Assembly: GCA_015698045.1 (NCBI GenBank)
Contig: BLAL01000196.1
Coordinates: forward strand, 1,116,001 to 1,180,000
DNA length: 64,000 nt
Reading direction: 5' to 3'
Source of the DNA: Rhizophagus clarus
Taxonomy: Eukaryota > Glomeromycota > Glomeromycetes > Glomerales > Glomeraceae
The position numbers were made by a program, and so were the translations under genes. The notes under the pieces were generated by a model. The model was not told the origin of the DNA, made no database searches, and worked only from the letters and a program-made list of their open reading frames with translations. Of this stretch, positions 1-12,065 are shown one piece after another; within the stretch, counting starts at the first letter, position 1, and each line of letters starts with the position of its first letter.

Positions 1-674
1 GAATATACAGTATTATTTTTATAGAAAGTGTTTGAACTCTTTAATGAAACAAGATATAGGAAATCAGGCTTCTGAGTTTATAGCAATACTCAATTTTATG
101 ATTAATTTTAATTTTATACACTTCGACTTACGATTAAATATTTTAAAATTCATACTGATATCCGAAAACCATACTGATAAAAATATTGTATATGTAGTAT
201 GTGTAACTTTTGGATTTGGCTTTTTTTCTGTTCTAATATTTCATTGTTTCTTAGAATGGCCAGCCATTTTTTTTTAATTTTTTTATATCCTGTCTTCTTA
301 ATTCAGAATTAAGATTTTACACAAGACATATATTTGTTTGTGCTTCAGCTTTCAAATTGTACAATTTCGAAATTCGTGTTTATTTTTAAAGCTATGAAAA
401 TAAATTATTCTAAATTATTCTTTGTAGTTTCCGAGTATTTGTATCTTTAATTTTTTAATTGACTTAACTGGTTAAACGAAAAATAAAAATGAAGTCACAG
501 GTCGAAAATATAAACATTCTACAAGGTTTACAAGGTTAATAAAGTTTTGAGGTATAGATGAATTTGAGATAACTATATTCCGAAATGTTTTGTCGATTAT
601 ACGAGTGAAAGATATCAAAAATTAGATAACGTGATTTGTACTGCTTCATAATGATATATAAGTATCCCGTTTCA
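1..674. other. AT-rich spacer upstream of kinase copy 1
   Basis: I see no convincing gene here. Short open frames have no recognisable motif and look like chance in AT-rich sequence. The last part is the 5' flank of the kinase copy that starts at 722. Confidence 0.5.
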
Positions 675-697
675 GAGTTCATGAATCCATGAAACTC
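675..697 (+). promoter_or_regulatory. Imperfect palindrome upstream of kinase copy 1
   Basis: The block GAGTTCATGAATCCATGAAA followed by CTC is a near-palindrome 25 bp before the kinase start codon at 722. Related blocks of the form GAGTT, a roughly 11-12 bp spacer, then AAACTC lie before the other plus-strand copies (15637, 19464, 44615). The shared position suggests a regulatory site or a conserved 5'UTR feature. In this copy the centre also reads TTCatGAA, which resembles a heat-shock-element half pair. Any function is inference. Confidence 0.45.
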
Positions 698-721
698 GAA
701 TTTTGGTTTATTTTTAAAATA

Positions 722-2586
722 ATGACTGAATTTCGAGATTATGTTTGGACCGCAATTAATAGAGTATATACAATAGTAGATTATAATAAACATGATAATC
801 TTGAAAAAAGACACGAATTTAGAAAGCAAACTATACTCTTAGACAAGTATCTCAAAAAATATGAAAAATCAGAAATAATTAAAATGTTAACCAAGGATCA
901 CGATTATTATAAAATTCTTTATAATGAAGGAACAAAAAGAACTTGTGAAAATTGTCCAGACAAATGTTTTGCAGAATTATATTGTGAGCATTGTGTTCGA
1001 AATTATTTAAAAGGAAAATTTTCAAATTGGACATCTAATAATAATGACATTGATGATTTAATACAAAAATGTCAAATGGAAGCAATTTCTCCACATAGGA
1101 TAGTTGAATGGATCCCATACGACAGTCTACAAGATGTTGAATATTTAACTAAAGGTGGATGTTCTGAAATTTACACAGCAACTTGGAGAGAAGGGCGTTA
1201 TGATGAATGAGATTTGGAAAAGAAACGATTAATAAGGTTTGGAGAACATAATGTAATACTTAAAGAGTTAAAAAATGTTGAAAATGCTAGTAGAAATTGG
1301 TTTGAAGAGGTATATATTTAAAGATATTATTATTAGAGGTTGGAATAGGAAGCCGCGGGACAAAATTTAGACTGCATTAGATAATTTGACCAGAATTATG
1401 CTTTAGATAATCGATTAACGTTAATCTGTTCCAACCTCTGGAATTGACTAACAATTATTTATATTTTTTTTTTTTCTAGAGTAAATCTCATTTAACAATA
1501 AGCAGACATTGTAAGTTGTTATGGGTTAACAAAAAATCCAGAAAGTGTATCAGTGATCTCGGATTTTGTGGACCTGCTGATAAGCCACTAAATAGTGCAT
1601 ATGGAATTATTTCATATATAGCTCCAGAAGTAATTACTGGAAAAAAAACTACTTTTGAATCTGATATTTATAGCATTGGGATGCTCATGTGGGAAATTTC
1701 ATCTGGACAACCACCATTTGTTAATTATAAACATGATTATGATCTTGCAATGAAAATAGTAAATGGAATGAGACCAAAAATAATACCAGGAACCCCACTA
1801 AAATATAAGGAATTAATGGAACGGTGTTGGGATCCTGACCCAGCAAAAAGACCCGACGCTAATACGTTAGAAATCGAAATGAACGAACTATTGATAGAAA
1901 ATGAAAAGAATCAATTACCATATTTTCAAGATGATGGTCAAGAGCAAATAGTTGATTCTATTGGTTTTACGAATGAGAATTGTACCAGTAAGCTTTATCA
2001 ATTTGTTGAATCAAAAAATCTAATAGAAGGTAATATCATTTCGGAATATGATATTAAATTAGAAAATATTCTAACATTATTTTTTTTTTTTACATATTAA
2101 TAAAAATATGAATAAAAGAAAAAGGTATATCTGATATATAATCTAATTTTTTAATATTTAACTTAAATTTAAATGTATTTATTCTCTATTTGATAATTTT
2201 ATAGAATTCCATAGTAATTATCATTTTAGTATTCCTGATAATGGTAAGTATTTATAGCTTTAAATTAGTAACAACGTGTAAGTTGGTTCCGTTTGTCCCG
2301 TCGCGTGGCGCAGTTATATTTTGCATAACAAAAGATTCGTAACAACGAGTAATTTGGTTTATGAGATTTCTGTTCCTAGTGTTATTAAATCAAACATTAT
2401 TATAATAATTTTCTTATAGATATTCCAAATGATCATGAAGTAGAAACGGTGCAAAGTTTGGACATTAATGGTATATTTATTTTTATAATTTATGATTATA
2501 GCATAAGGATAACCATTTATAATTTTGCTTTTTTTTGTTCTATAGATGACATTGATAAATGTGACAACCTAAATTTTCATTCATGA
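722..2586 (+). pseudogene. TKL-type kinase, Cys-rich N-terminus, decayed copy 1
   Basis: Exon 1 (722-1309) encodes the family N-terminus with a CX2CX3CX5CX2C motif (CENC..C..CEHC, about 945-995), then the glycine-rich strand KGGCSEIYTATW. The start at 722 is chosen because the other copies begin with the same MT(D/E)-type peptide. A TGG codon conserved in paralogues is TGA at 1208-1210. After intron 1 (1310-1479), exon 2 begins with SKSHLTIS but loses the whole segment from the hinge to the catalytic loop: the HRDLHSGN motif is missing, and reading resumes at SDLGFCG (about 1545), out of frame with the upstream part. The C-lobe (SDIYSIGMLMWEISSG, then ERCWDPDPAKRP) is intact. Small tail exons follow near 2205-2240 and 2421-2470, and the last exon ends at TGA 2584-2586. 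It cannot encode an active kinase. This family is strongly expanded in Rhizophagus. Confidence 0.85.
1335..1439. mobile_element. ~105-bp inverted-repeat element in kinase intron 1
   Basis: The ends AGAGGTTGGAATAG and CTGTTCCAACCTCT are inverted repeats with one mismatch. Intron 1 is 170 bp here but 70 bp in the paralogue at 16304-16373, and the extra length matches this segment. Inside is the perfect palindrome GATTAACGTTAATC. This is what a MITE insertion looks like. I see no clear target-site duplication. Confidence 0.6.
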
Positions 2587-3690
2587 TTCTTATGGTAATA
2601 ATTCTGTATTTCTAAAAGGAATAAATCATTTTAAATTTTCATTTTAAAATAATGTAATACGAACAATTATATTTGTATATAATATATATATATATTTAAT
2701 TTTTTTATTTTATTTTGATTTTAATTAAATTTGTTTGTAATTTAAATAATTTATCTTTTTTCTATTATCTGTGATATTTGATCATTTATATACTGAATAT
2801 TAAAAAACTCTATATCTTACTTTCCAACTAGCTACTGTATGAAATAATAAGAAATAAAATATAATTTGTTATAATGAAATTAATCTCGATATACCGGATT
2901 TCTTGATATACCAGATTTTTGTATTGGAACGGACCAGTCCGGTATATCGAATTTTTAATATTAATAAAATAGCCGCTATTCTGAAAAAAAAAAAAAAAAA
3001 AAAAACAATTAATTAATTATTCTTTCAGAAAACATTCTCAGTTATAATAAATAATAAATAAATAAATTTCTCTCCTAATAAAACTGTGACTTCCTCGTCT
3101 ATTTTTTTTAAAAAATCAAACAGGAGTTACAATGAATGAAGCATTTACTAAATAAAGAAATGCCATATATACCATGTATAAATTATATGAAATGAACCGG
3201 ATTGCCTTGAAATAATACTGAATAATACGCAAGATTATTGCTTGATTTTACTCTTCATTTGCCAATACATATATATATTAGTTGCTCGCGCTACAAATAT
3301 ATTTATCAATCTGAATTACAGTATGAAATCTTTCGCCTTACTTAACCTTTTTATCGGCAATACTACATCTAGACACTTTTTATACTAATCTCAATAATAT
3401 AGATTGTTCTGAACTTCTTTGTGATGAGTTATTTTAAAAAACCAGTTATCAATGTAGAATACAAAGGAAGAAGTAAAAATTTCGTGCTGAAAAAATTTAT
3501 CCATTATACTGGTAAAAATGAAAAACTTCAGAAGAATTAAAATTAAATTATTATTAGCATTAAACGTATTAAACGATTAAAGGCAATTTAGAAAAGTTTA
3601 TAGTATGAATTTTTAGTGAAACTAATGTTTTAATCATCGCCTATTAGTGAAATTTTTTTAGACACATTTTGGACATGAGATGTTGCTGAC
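2587..3690. other. AT-rich spacer
   Basis: No gene is recognisable. The stretch holds a 65-bp hairpin element (2886-2950), a run of about 24 A near 2982-3005, and an (AT)n patch near 2681-2694. Confidence 0.5.
2886..2950. mobile_element. Short hairpin element with 13-bp perfect inverted repeats
   Basis: TCGATATACCGGA at 2886-2898 is exactly reverse-complementary to TCCGGTATATCGA at 2938-2950. Inside lie an imperfect repeat of the left arm (TTGATATACCAGA) and the small palindrome CGGACCAGTCCG. Nested arms of this kind are typical of the ends of pogo/Tc1-like elements, so this may be a minimal MITE or two abutted ends. The element assignment is inference. Confidence 0.5.
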
Positions 3691-5275
3691 TTAGCCAAGT
3701 TTTTAAAAAACTTGTTGCCACCTGATCACCAACGTTGAGGTGCAGCAACTTTTGATCAGGGAAAGGGAGGGGATAAGACAAAACAAAGGTAAGAGGAAAA
3801 GGAGAAGAATGAAAGAAAAAAAAGGGAACGAAAGGGGAGAAGAATAGGAAACGAAAAGGAAAAAAGAATAGGGAGCAAAAGAAAAGGAAAGGAAAAAGAA
3901 GGAACGAAAGGAAAAGGAACTAAAGGAGAAGAAAGGAACGAAATGGGAAAAAGAAGAGGAACGAAGGGGAAAAGAAGAGGAACGAAGGGGAAAAGAAAAG
4001 GTACGAAAAAAGGAAATAAAAAGGAACGAAAGAAAGGGGACGAAAGAGGAAGAGAAAAGGGAACGAAAGGGAAAAAGGAATAGGGAATAAACAGGGAAAG
4101 AATAGGGAACGAAAGGGAAAAGGAATAGGGAAAAGGAATAGGGAAAGAAAGGAAAAGAATAGGGAGCGAAATGGAAAGGAAAGAACGAAAGAGAGAAGAA
4201 AGGTAACGAAAATGGAAAAGAAAAGGGAACGAAAGGGGAAAAGAAAAGAGAACGAAAGGGGAAAAGAAAGGAACGAAAGGGACGGAAGAAAGGGAAGAAA
4301 AGGGACGGATGGAAGGGAACGAAAAGGGACGGAACGAAAGGGATAGAAGGAAGGGAACGAAAAGGGACGGAACGAAAGGGACGGAAGGAAGGGAACGAAA
4401 AGGGACGGAAGAGAGGAACGAAAAGGAACGAAAGAAAGGGAACAAAAAGGGAAAAGAATAGTGGACGCAAGAGAAAAGGGAACGAAAAGGGAAAGAGGGA
4501 ATGAAAAGAAACGAAAGGAAAAAAGGAAAAGGGAAAAAAAAACATGCCCACCCACCCACCTAAAGCACGAAAAGAACAAGCGAAGGAAAAGTCGAAAGGA
4601 ATAGGAAAGATCAAAGGAAAAAGGACAAGAACAACTAAGAGCATACCCTATAAATAATAACATTAGGACAAATTATTTCTAGCGAAATTAACGAAACTAT
4701 TTTTCTAAATACGAAATAAAGAAGGAAAAAGTAGGTATTTTTATACAATTTTATGTTATACAAGCTTTTAAATAGAGAATAAATATTTCTTTAGAAAAAA
4801 TTTTATAAACTCGTTATTGATCAATGTCGATGGAGTTTGAATGAAAAATAACATTATTTGTCCGTGCAAATTTTTTCGTATGACTCATCATTTAAAATTT
4901 GCCGTATATTTAGTAATATGAGTGATTTTTTTTGTATGACTCATCGCTGTCAAAAACTGTCATTGGATGATTTTTTCTCATATACTTTCAATAAATTATT
5001 AATAAGTTCGCGTTAAATTATATTTAAGTAGAACTTATTAGATTAAGGTAACTATTTGGCTTAAGCGTCAGTTGTCGTGTTATAAGTTTTTTTTTTGTAC
5101 AGTCAGATCAATTACAGATTCAGATACAGGTTTAATCATATTCTTTTACAATAATTTTTTTTTTTTACACAAAATCAGGTGGGTAAAATAGAACTATCAT
5201 TTTTATTCCAATCAACGTTGGTGATCAGGTAACAACAAGTTTTTTTTTTTTTTTTAAAAAAAAAGACTTGGCTAA
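3691..5275. mobile_element. 1.6-kb element with ~45-bp terminal inverted repeats
   Basis: The left end (3691-3735) reads TTAGCCAAGT, a T/A-rich patch, AACTTGTTG, then ACCTGATCACCAACGTTGA. The right end (about 5206-5275) is its reverse complement, apart from a longer T/A run and small changes. Both outer ends sit at a TA dinucleotide (T-TA-GCC and GGC-TA-A), which fits a TA target duplication as in Tc1/mariner-type elements. No transposase is readable inside. The cargo is a purine-rich repeat tract (3758-4545) plus AT-rich sequence. I read it as a non-autonomous element or a strongly decayed transposon. Confidence 0.65.
3758..4545 (+). repeat. Purine-rich tandem repeat, GGGAACGAAA-like, CpG-bearing
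   Basis: For almost 0.8 kb the plus strand is made of A and G, interrupted mainly by single C in the context ACG. The unit drifts around GGGAACGAAA and GGGACGGAAGGAA. Each ACG adds a CpG, so the tract is a CpG cluster in an otherwise CpG-poor AT-rich region. The minus strand reads open in several frames as Ser/Phe/Pro/Arg-rich peptides of 247-313 codons. That follows from the lack of T-rich stops in a repeat and is not evidence of a gene. Confidence 0.85.
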
Positions 5276-8200
5276 TTGATTTTGTACTTATACTAAATTA
5301 CTAATAAATAATATTAGCCAGAGTCGATAACCTCAACCATCCAATTTGAAATATGTCTAAACCTAACTAAGTTAGGCCGTTGGATTCAAGGTGATAAGAT
5401 TCTGAATAACTGAGTTAGTTGTAGCAATTAATAACTATTAATAAAAATATGCAGTTTGATAAAATTGTTATACATAGTTGCAATCCTTCAATTATGTTCA
5501 AAATCATGCATTAAGAATATTTGATAACAGATATTATTAATAGATGAAGAGTATATGTAAGAAATCAGTGAAAATATAATGTTAGATCACAAGAGATAAA
5601 CAATTTTCCTTGGTTATAGTAGTTTGGCGTTCAAAGATAGTGGACGAATTAGTAGATATGCGTTTCTTTCCGATTGTTAATTCTCACTACATGTCGATAT
5701 TGTCCTACTTTACAGTATTAACATGGGAAGAGATCTCTGCGACAACTAAGATAGTAGCCGTTGAATTATATTTAGTATCAAAGTTATCATATGCATAATA
5801 TTAGGCCTTAAATGTAGAAAACAGTGTCTATGATACTTTTTGTTACATTATATAGTAAATATTTTAAGTATAAGATTTTAGTTGTCTCTGAATTTCGCAC
5901 GAAAAAAATCCTAAAAAAGTGTTTGAAAATTGGAACAATTACTTTAAATACAACCGCAACAACAAATATATTGGTAAAGATCATTCATTATATAAATTCC
6001 TAATACAAAGTTCAAATAACTGAAAAACAAGTATAAGAGATCAAGCCTAACGCAAAACAAGAGTGAAAGATCAAGTTTAACGCATAAATCATCGTGATTA
6101 TGTGATAATACGTAATTACCTTAACTTTTTTATAAATAAAACTTTTAAAAAAATAAATTGATTAATGAAAGAAACAATTTTTAACTTGCATCAATTGATT
6201 AATTCGTATCGATTGGTTAACAAAAAAATCATTTTTAACTTGTATTGATTATTAATAATAAAACTTTTCAAACAAATCCAAATATGAAGATCAATTTGCA
6301 TTTGCATTCGTATTCGAAAATGTATATATAAATATATAAATATCACACTTACTAGAAACGTATTTTTTCTTTTTTCAATAGTGAAGCTTTTATTTCTTTT
6401 TACTCATATTATTTCATATTATTAAATTATGTATATATTAGATTATAAATAACTCAATCCAACCTAACTTTCTAAATGCAGATGGATAGACCACTCGATT
6501 ACATGCTTTAGTCATCAGTTCTCAAGAGCGCCTAAAGTTTTAATGGTCTCAAGGCCCAAAAAGTGCACTTACGCTAGTAGACATGAAGTAAAGTCATAGA
6601 AGTGAATATTAATGATGATGAAACGTTCGACGATGCAGAGCAAGTGTTGCTGGCCGAATAGTATTGCAGAAATTAAAATTACTTTGCAGAAAGGTATTGG
6701 GACAATCCCATAAATTTAGGTGCGATCTCATGAGAAAAGATTCAAAAATAGTCAGAATTTCTGTTAACCAGCGTATTTATGCGACTTAGGAAATTTTATG
6801 ATGCTCTGACTATTACTTGACTCATCTGTCAAATAAGGTTTAATGCATAGTACCAAGAGGTTGATCAAAAACGCCATCAATGATATATATATTATACACA
6901 CAAGCTGATAGCACAAGCTCTAATAATGAATTGGTACATAATGTAATTCTTTGCTATCCAACAAATCGATTAATGAAATTCTAAAATACAATCCAAAGTT
7001 TACACCCAACGATCTTAATATTCTTAGTGCTGCAAGACGGATCAAAAGCCTAAAGCATCAGAAGCTATATAAGTTGTTATATAAGTTTTTATTAATCTGT
7101 AAATACATATATAATTAATTATTTTTATGTAAATACAGAAATATTATAAAATTTATATAAAATATAAATTTATTTAAACATAAATTACATATGGAGACTC
7201 CCATAGCAAATGGGAGGGGGGGATGGGACAAAAAATCAAATTTAAGATTTTAAATTTGTCCGAAAAAAAATCATTTCTTTTAATAAATTCCTTGCAAAAT
7301 TTTATTCAGTAGATTTTTTTCTTTTTGTTTTTTTTGTTGAATTTTCCGCAAACCAACCTTTTTTGCTTGATGATTCCTATTATTTGATATATGAAACAAA
7401 AATTTATAAATAAATGTACAAGTTACGGACTTACGGTCTCGAGGTCTCGATAATTCTTAAGAAAGTTATAAATATTTTAAAACGGAATAGAATTGTTAAG
7501 GTTTTCCGAATGTCTCTGTCAATCAGAATGCTGTTATTCTATTGTAAAGTTAATATTGCATCTAGAGAATTTTAAACACCAAGCAAACTTTCACATTATA
7601 ACATGAAAATTTACAAAGTTTTTACACGAACATAAAGTCCTTTATTTACTTATAGGCAAAAAAAATTCATATTATTATATTTTTTATTAAATATTTTACT
7701 TAATTTGACTTTCATAATCATTTTCACTACAATTAAAATAATGTAGGAATTTCCGTAATATTAAAATTTTTATGCATCACTACATGACTTAAATCTTGTG
7801 TATTATTATTAATATTCAATTGAATTATATTTCTTAAGAATTACATATAAACATTTTTTAAAAATAGTTACTGTAGAAACCTCAAAAATTAAACGACAAG
7901 TGATTGATTTGGGACAATATCAAATGATACTGTAACAATATCGTACTTATCGTTATGACATTTATATTATATCATATTATTTTGATTTTTGATATCATTT
8001 TGATATCTTATAATAAATATCAAAACGAAGTCGTTAAGATAATCCTAACGATATCATTAATTGATATTTTCTAAATTATACATACTAGAAAATAAACTCC
8101 ATTCATTTTCAAATCAATAAAATCTATTAACTGCTTAACTCATAAATTTTCGATAAAATTTTCATACAAAGTTATAATCATCATTACAACGCTACAGAAT

Positions 8201-8314
8201 TCTATTGTTATTCCTTTAGCCTTGATTATATCTAACAAGTTCAACTAATCGTTAAATCATCCATAATACCCAGAAATTTCAATCTGTTATTACTTCTTTT
8301 AATACAATTAATTG
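5276..8314. other. Intergenic region with possible coding relic near 6600-6720
   Basis: Mostly AT-rich. Around 6610-6720 a frame reads DDETFDDAEQVLLAE and, after a stop, a protein-like continuation. It may be a relic of an unknown coding sequence; I cannot name it. An imperfect inverted arrangement of ATATCGT/ACGATAT is seen at about 7935-8055. Nothing else is supportable. Confidence 0.35.
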
Positions 8315-8663
8315 CTCTGAGTGGCAAATATATCATTTTTGATTTGAATGGCGGACTTTTTTGATTCACATATTGACATATTGTGTATGTAACTTAATTT
8401 CTTCCTTTTTTGTTTCAAAGTTTCGTATCGCAACTTTTTTTTTTTACGTACTTTTTTTATTCCAGTCACATAAAATAAATAATTATTTCCATTTTATTTA
8501 TTTATTTATTTACACGTGAATCAAAAAAGTACATACAACTGTCGAATCAATAAAAGCTGTAGTGCAAACTTGAATCAAAAAAGGACAGAAATTAAGTTAC
8601 ACAATATGCGAATCAAAAAAAGTCTGCCTTTCGAATCAAAAATGATATATTTGCCTTTAGAGT
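8315..8663. mobile_element. Foldback MITE, ~350 bp with ~100-bp arms
   Basis: The left arm (from CTCTGAGTGGCAAATATATC) and the right arm (ending TATTTGCCTTTAGAG) are inverted repeats over about 100 bp with few mismatches. Both contain CATTTTTGATT, a GGC.GACTTTTTT block, CATATTG, TAACTTAATTTCT and CCTTTTTTG in matching order. The loop is AT-rich and has no coding capacity. GATTC/GAATC recurs in both arms. The geometry is that of a foldback element. I see no clear target-site duplication. Confidence 0.75.
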
Positions 8664-9502
8664 GATAAAAGTGAACTTGATCGATTTAAATTGATAACCT
8701 CCAAACTTGTCATGACAATTATCCAATTATCTAAAAAAACTTTTTAAATGAAATTAAAGGATGGTAAAGATAATGAAATCTCCTTTATGCGATGCAAGTA
8801 CAGGCATAAAAACATCAACATCGATGAATGCCTTGTTAAAGAAATTATATTAAATGTTAAAGTTTCCATTTCGAAAATTATATTAAAAAAGAAACTTTAT
8901 AATAATAAATGAAGAATTTTTAAAAGTAATATTATCAACTTTTAACTGAAAGAAATCTACGAACAATTTTAATTAATAGAATAAATTTACGGCAAATAAA
9001 TGCAATGAATAAAAAAAAAAAAAAAATATGAAAATACAATGAGTTATAGTCAATTAAAGAACTAAAAAAAATCAGCGCCATGAAAGTGATTTTTTTTTTT
9101 GACAAAGTTGATAAAATCACATTTTAACATTTAAATAGATCAGGAAACATGATATGTCAGAAAGTAATATTTCGGAAAAATGTCCATTTGATAATATGTC
9201 TTGCTAGTTAATTATTTGTCAGGACATAGTGAAGGCCATGTGACACTTGTGATTTGCGTAACGAACTGTCAGTCTTTTGTCTTTTTATAGTCAGGGCTAT
9301 GTTACCTGATTATATATATATATGCAGTAGTATCGTAAATATTTTTCTGTCTTTTAATTGATAACTTATTGCCCACGTTAAAGATATCGTTATAATTTTA
9401 TTGCTCAAAACTTCAGTTAGTTAAAATTTAAGTCATAACGGATAAGTTAAAAATTCCAACATATCTTTTATCGTTTATCGATCAGTTTATATTTCAATAA
9501 AA
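8664..9502. other. Spacer and 5' flank of LamG gene A
   Basis: AT-rich DNA with A/T homopolymers and a short (AT)n near 9316-9324. No gene is visible. The last 150 bp lead into the LamG start codon at 9503. Confidence 0.4.
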
Positions 9503-10265
9503 ATGAAAAAATTTGCTGTGAATGAGTTTTATGAAATTATTTCAGAACCTATTACGCTAAAAGAAAGAAAAACAGTGCAACATAATGAATTACCAGAGGT
9601 AGATGATGAGTTGTCAGTGTCATTACGAATGAGAATTAAGAAGCATCGAACTCATTGGTCCACTGTTTTTCGTAAAGGTAGGACTGTTTTACTAGATTTT
9701 TTACTTGAGAATTATGTTTAAATTAACTGAACATGAAATACACGTACATTTAGGTAATGACGTAACCGGAAAATGTGTGCGTACACCTGGACTTTTCTTA
9801 TCTCCAAATGATTCCAAAATGAATTTCCGCTTCACGGGAAACTGGAATGATAATGTCGGAATTTATAAAGTTGGAGACGGTCTATTAGCAAACAAATGGT
9901 ACCATATAACTTACACGCTTTCCGATCCTGAAAAAAGAATGGATATTTACGTAAATGGCGTATGGACTGCTTTCTATAGCATCCAAAATGTTCAAATGCA
10001 TAAAGTTAAATTCAATGACGAACCGCTGTATATTGGATGGTTTGACGGCGAAATTGGGTGAGATTATAATTATAAGTTTGTCTTGATAACAAAATTGTTA
10101 TATTAATACCCTCGTTGTTAAAATAGTAATTTTCGTTATTTTAACTGGCGTCTATCTGCCGAAGAGGTAATGAAAAACTATTTGGTAAGACACATTCAGA
10201 CTTTTACACGTTTTGTTTTCGCATTATTCAACTGCTCACAATTTTCAATTTTTTTAAAATTTTAG
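9503..10265 (+). CDS. LamG/ConA-like family protein A, three exons
   Basis: The predicted product is 205 aa from exons 9503-9677, 9754-10057 and 10127-10265. Intron 1 (76 bp) runs from GTAGGA to TTTAG and intron 2 (69 bp) from GTGAGA to AATAG. The 9753 acceptor keeps phase, whereas the nearer AGs at 9695 and 9709 do not. The N-terminus carries the family block MKKFAVNEFYEIISEP and ELPEVDDELSVSLRM. Exon 2 carries RTPGLFL, FTGNWND and the LamG-like core NKWYHITYTLSDPEKRMDIY. Exon 3 carries YFNWRLSAEEV, the typical end of this family. The fold is the concanavalin-A-like lectin/glucanase beta-sandwich. No signal peptide is visible, so a cytoplasmic protein is likely. The binding partner is unknown. 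Confidence 0.7.
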
Positions 10266-11430
10266 AATCAACGACCCTTCTGTTAAGATAAAGAATTAGA
10301 AAAATGGTTAATGTTATACAGTGTTTGACTTTATGATTTGTTTTATCTTGATAATACAAATAATAAAATGTATTTTTATCTAAACTTTTATTTTTGGTAA
10401 ATCAATAAAGTTTACCAGATCTATCTAAGATATCAATTGATTATGTATTTTTAATTTTTTGTTCAACGTAAAAAAGAAATGTTTATTCATATATATGTGA
10501 TATACTATGTTTTGCATTAAATATAAGATTTTAAGATTTTAAACTTAGACGAAGCAGAATCCAAATGTGTTTTGCTCGTCTTTGAGAATGAGACTTTTGG
10601 CTTTTTCGCTTGTCTGAAATAAAACAAATGAGAAGTCGAAAAGGAAAAACGAAATATTCTATAAGGCGAGTTTACCTGTCAATACACTTGACGAATTGTT
10701 TAGCTATTTAGTCATCGATAAAGGCATGGTGGGTGATATAGAAATAAGTCTGAATCTAGGCTATGTAAACCACCCTTTGTTACATAATTATTAATGGGGG
10801 GACATTCAAAGATAATCATCTTTTTTTTTAAACTATTTTTGGTTATCTTTTTTGATTTAGAAACTGGCAATTTATTATTTGGACAAATAATTATAACCTA
10901 TTTCGTCAATTATTCCTAAACTAATTACTTATTTAGCATCTTATTGCGATTTTTTGTTGTAATGATATCACATGATTACTTCTCTGCTGCGGGGAGTTCT
11001 CATTTTGGAGCCTAATATATTTAAGATGTAATTTTCTATAACATAAAAATAAAAATTTATGCTTCAAAAGTATGTTTAAATATTGTAAAATATTTTCAGA
11101 AGGTTAACTACATAATAAGGATAAAGTTAATACTGCAAATGCGCATACCAAAATCGTACCCTAATTGAGCACCGCAACTTTGGTGTTTACGACCATAAAC
11201 TTAGATGCATGATTAAAACCTTTTTTTTTCATAATTGAACGCTCTTGTCCAGAACTTTCATCTTTTTCGCCAGTACGTCCTGAATATGCACTACTTTTGT
11301 CCTTATTACGAAAAATTATCCTCTAAGGTCAATTTACCTTCATCAATAGCGATTATTTAGGTTAACGAATTGGTTACAGATTTAAGTTTGATAAGAAATA
11401 AAGTAAAAGAAATTTGTAAAAAAAAATGCA
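10266..11430. other. Intergenic spacer
   Basis: AT-rich DNA with no recognisable gene. Near 10530-10660 there are scattered CG-containing motifs (GTCTTTGAGAATGAGAC and GAGAAGTCGAAAAGG), possibly the remains of a small repeat. Confidence 0.35.
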
Positions 11431-12065
11431 TTATAAAAGTTGCATATTTGCTCGCACAATTAGGAGTTGATTAATCAGAGTATTTTTTTCAACCTCTAAT
11501 GACATCATCCTCGCTTCTTCCACAAGTTTTTTCTCTCCTCCTTCGATTAATCTGTAAGAGTATTTTTCAACTTCCAATGCCATCAACCTCGCTTCTTCTG
11601 CAAGTTTTTTTCTCTCATCCTTTGGTAACACTTCATCAATCTGCCACTTGCATTATAAAACAACAAAGTTACGATTTCATTTTTATCATTTATTCCCACT
11701 TCAGAAACTTTGTCTTCAGTTTCCTTGAATGTAACGAGTGAAGGCTTAGAACTGACAAGGAGAACTTCATAACAAATAGGATAAAAAGAGAGTGGTGGTT
11801 TATTATCAATCGTCTCTGAAGTTTCAAATAAGTGGCAACATAACAATGCTTTATAAATTTCAACAGATATTATCTTGTCATCACCGTAGTAGGAAACAAG
11901 GATGTAGTCATTGGCTTCAGAATATCTGATGACGCCAGAAGATGCTTTTGCAAAATATACTGATAGTGTATCCATATCATCATAATATCTAAAAACTGTA
12001 TCTTCCCTTATGCTATATAAAACAATGCAGAAATGTTTTATGTTAAATATTGGACCATGAAACAT
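11431..12065 (-). pseudogene. DUF2283-like family gene with one frameshift
   Basis: The first part (12065 down to about 11635) reads YYDDMDTLSVYF, then RYSEANDYILVSYYGDD and ISVEIYKA. This is the D..L.VyF....E......Y...I..VEI pattern of DUF2283. A second, weaker copy follows: VTFKETEDKVSEVGIND, then EIVTLLFYNASG. Near 11630 one base seems to be missing, because the expected continuation PKDERKKLAEEARLMALEVE lies in another frame (11631-11431). That tail has two copies of a KKL.EEAR.M.LEVEK helical repeat. Because there is only one lesion, a sequencing error or a recent null allele is possible. The start at 12065 is uncertain: a TATAG acceptor at about 12015 hints at an upstream exon that I cannot locate. 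Function of the family in fungi is unknown to me. Confidence 0.55.

Noticed and set aside
32..277. 81-codon plus-strand frame
   Set aside because: Composition matches random AT-rich DNA and it has no motif, conserved partner or splice context.
3703..4663. Three overlapping minus-strand open frames of 247-313 codons rich in Phe, Ser, Pro and Arg
   Set aside because: They are translations of the purine-rich repeat in three frames at once; there are no domain motifs, and openness follows from base composition.
5610..5798. 62-codon plus-strand frame
   Set aside because: Needs a non-ATG start and has no recognisable family; likely chance.
9678..9753. MFKLTEHEIHVHLG as coding start of the second LamG exon
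   Set aside because: The phase only fits if 9678-9753 is removed as an intron (TTTAG acceptor); the same rule fits copies C and D.
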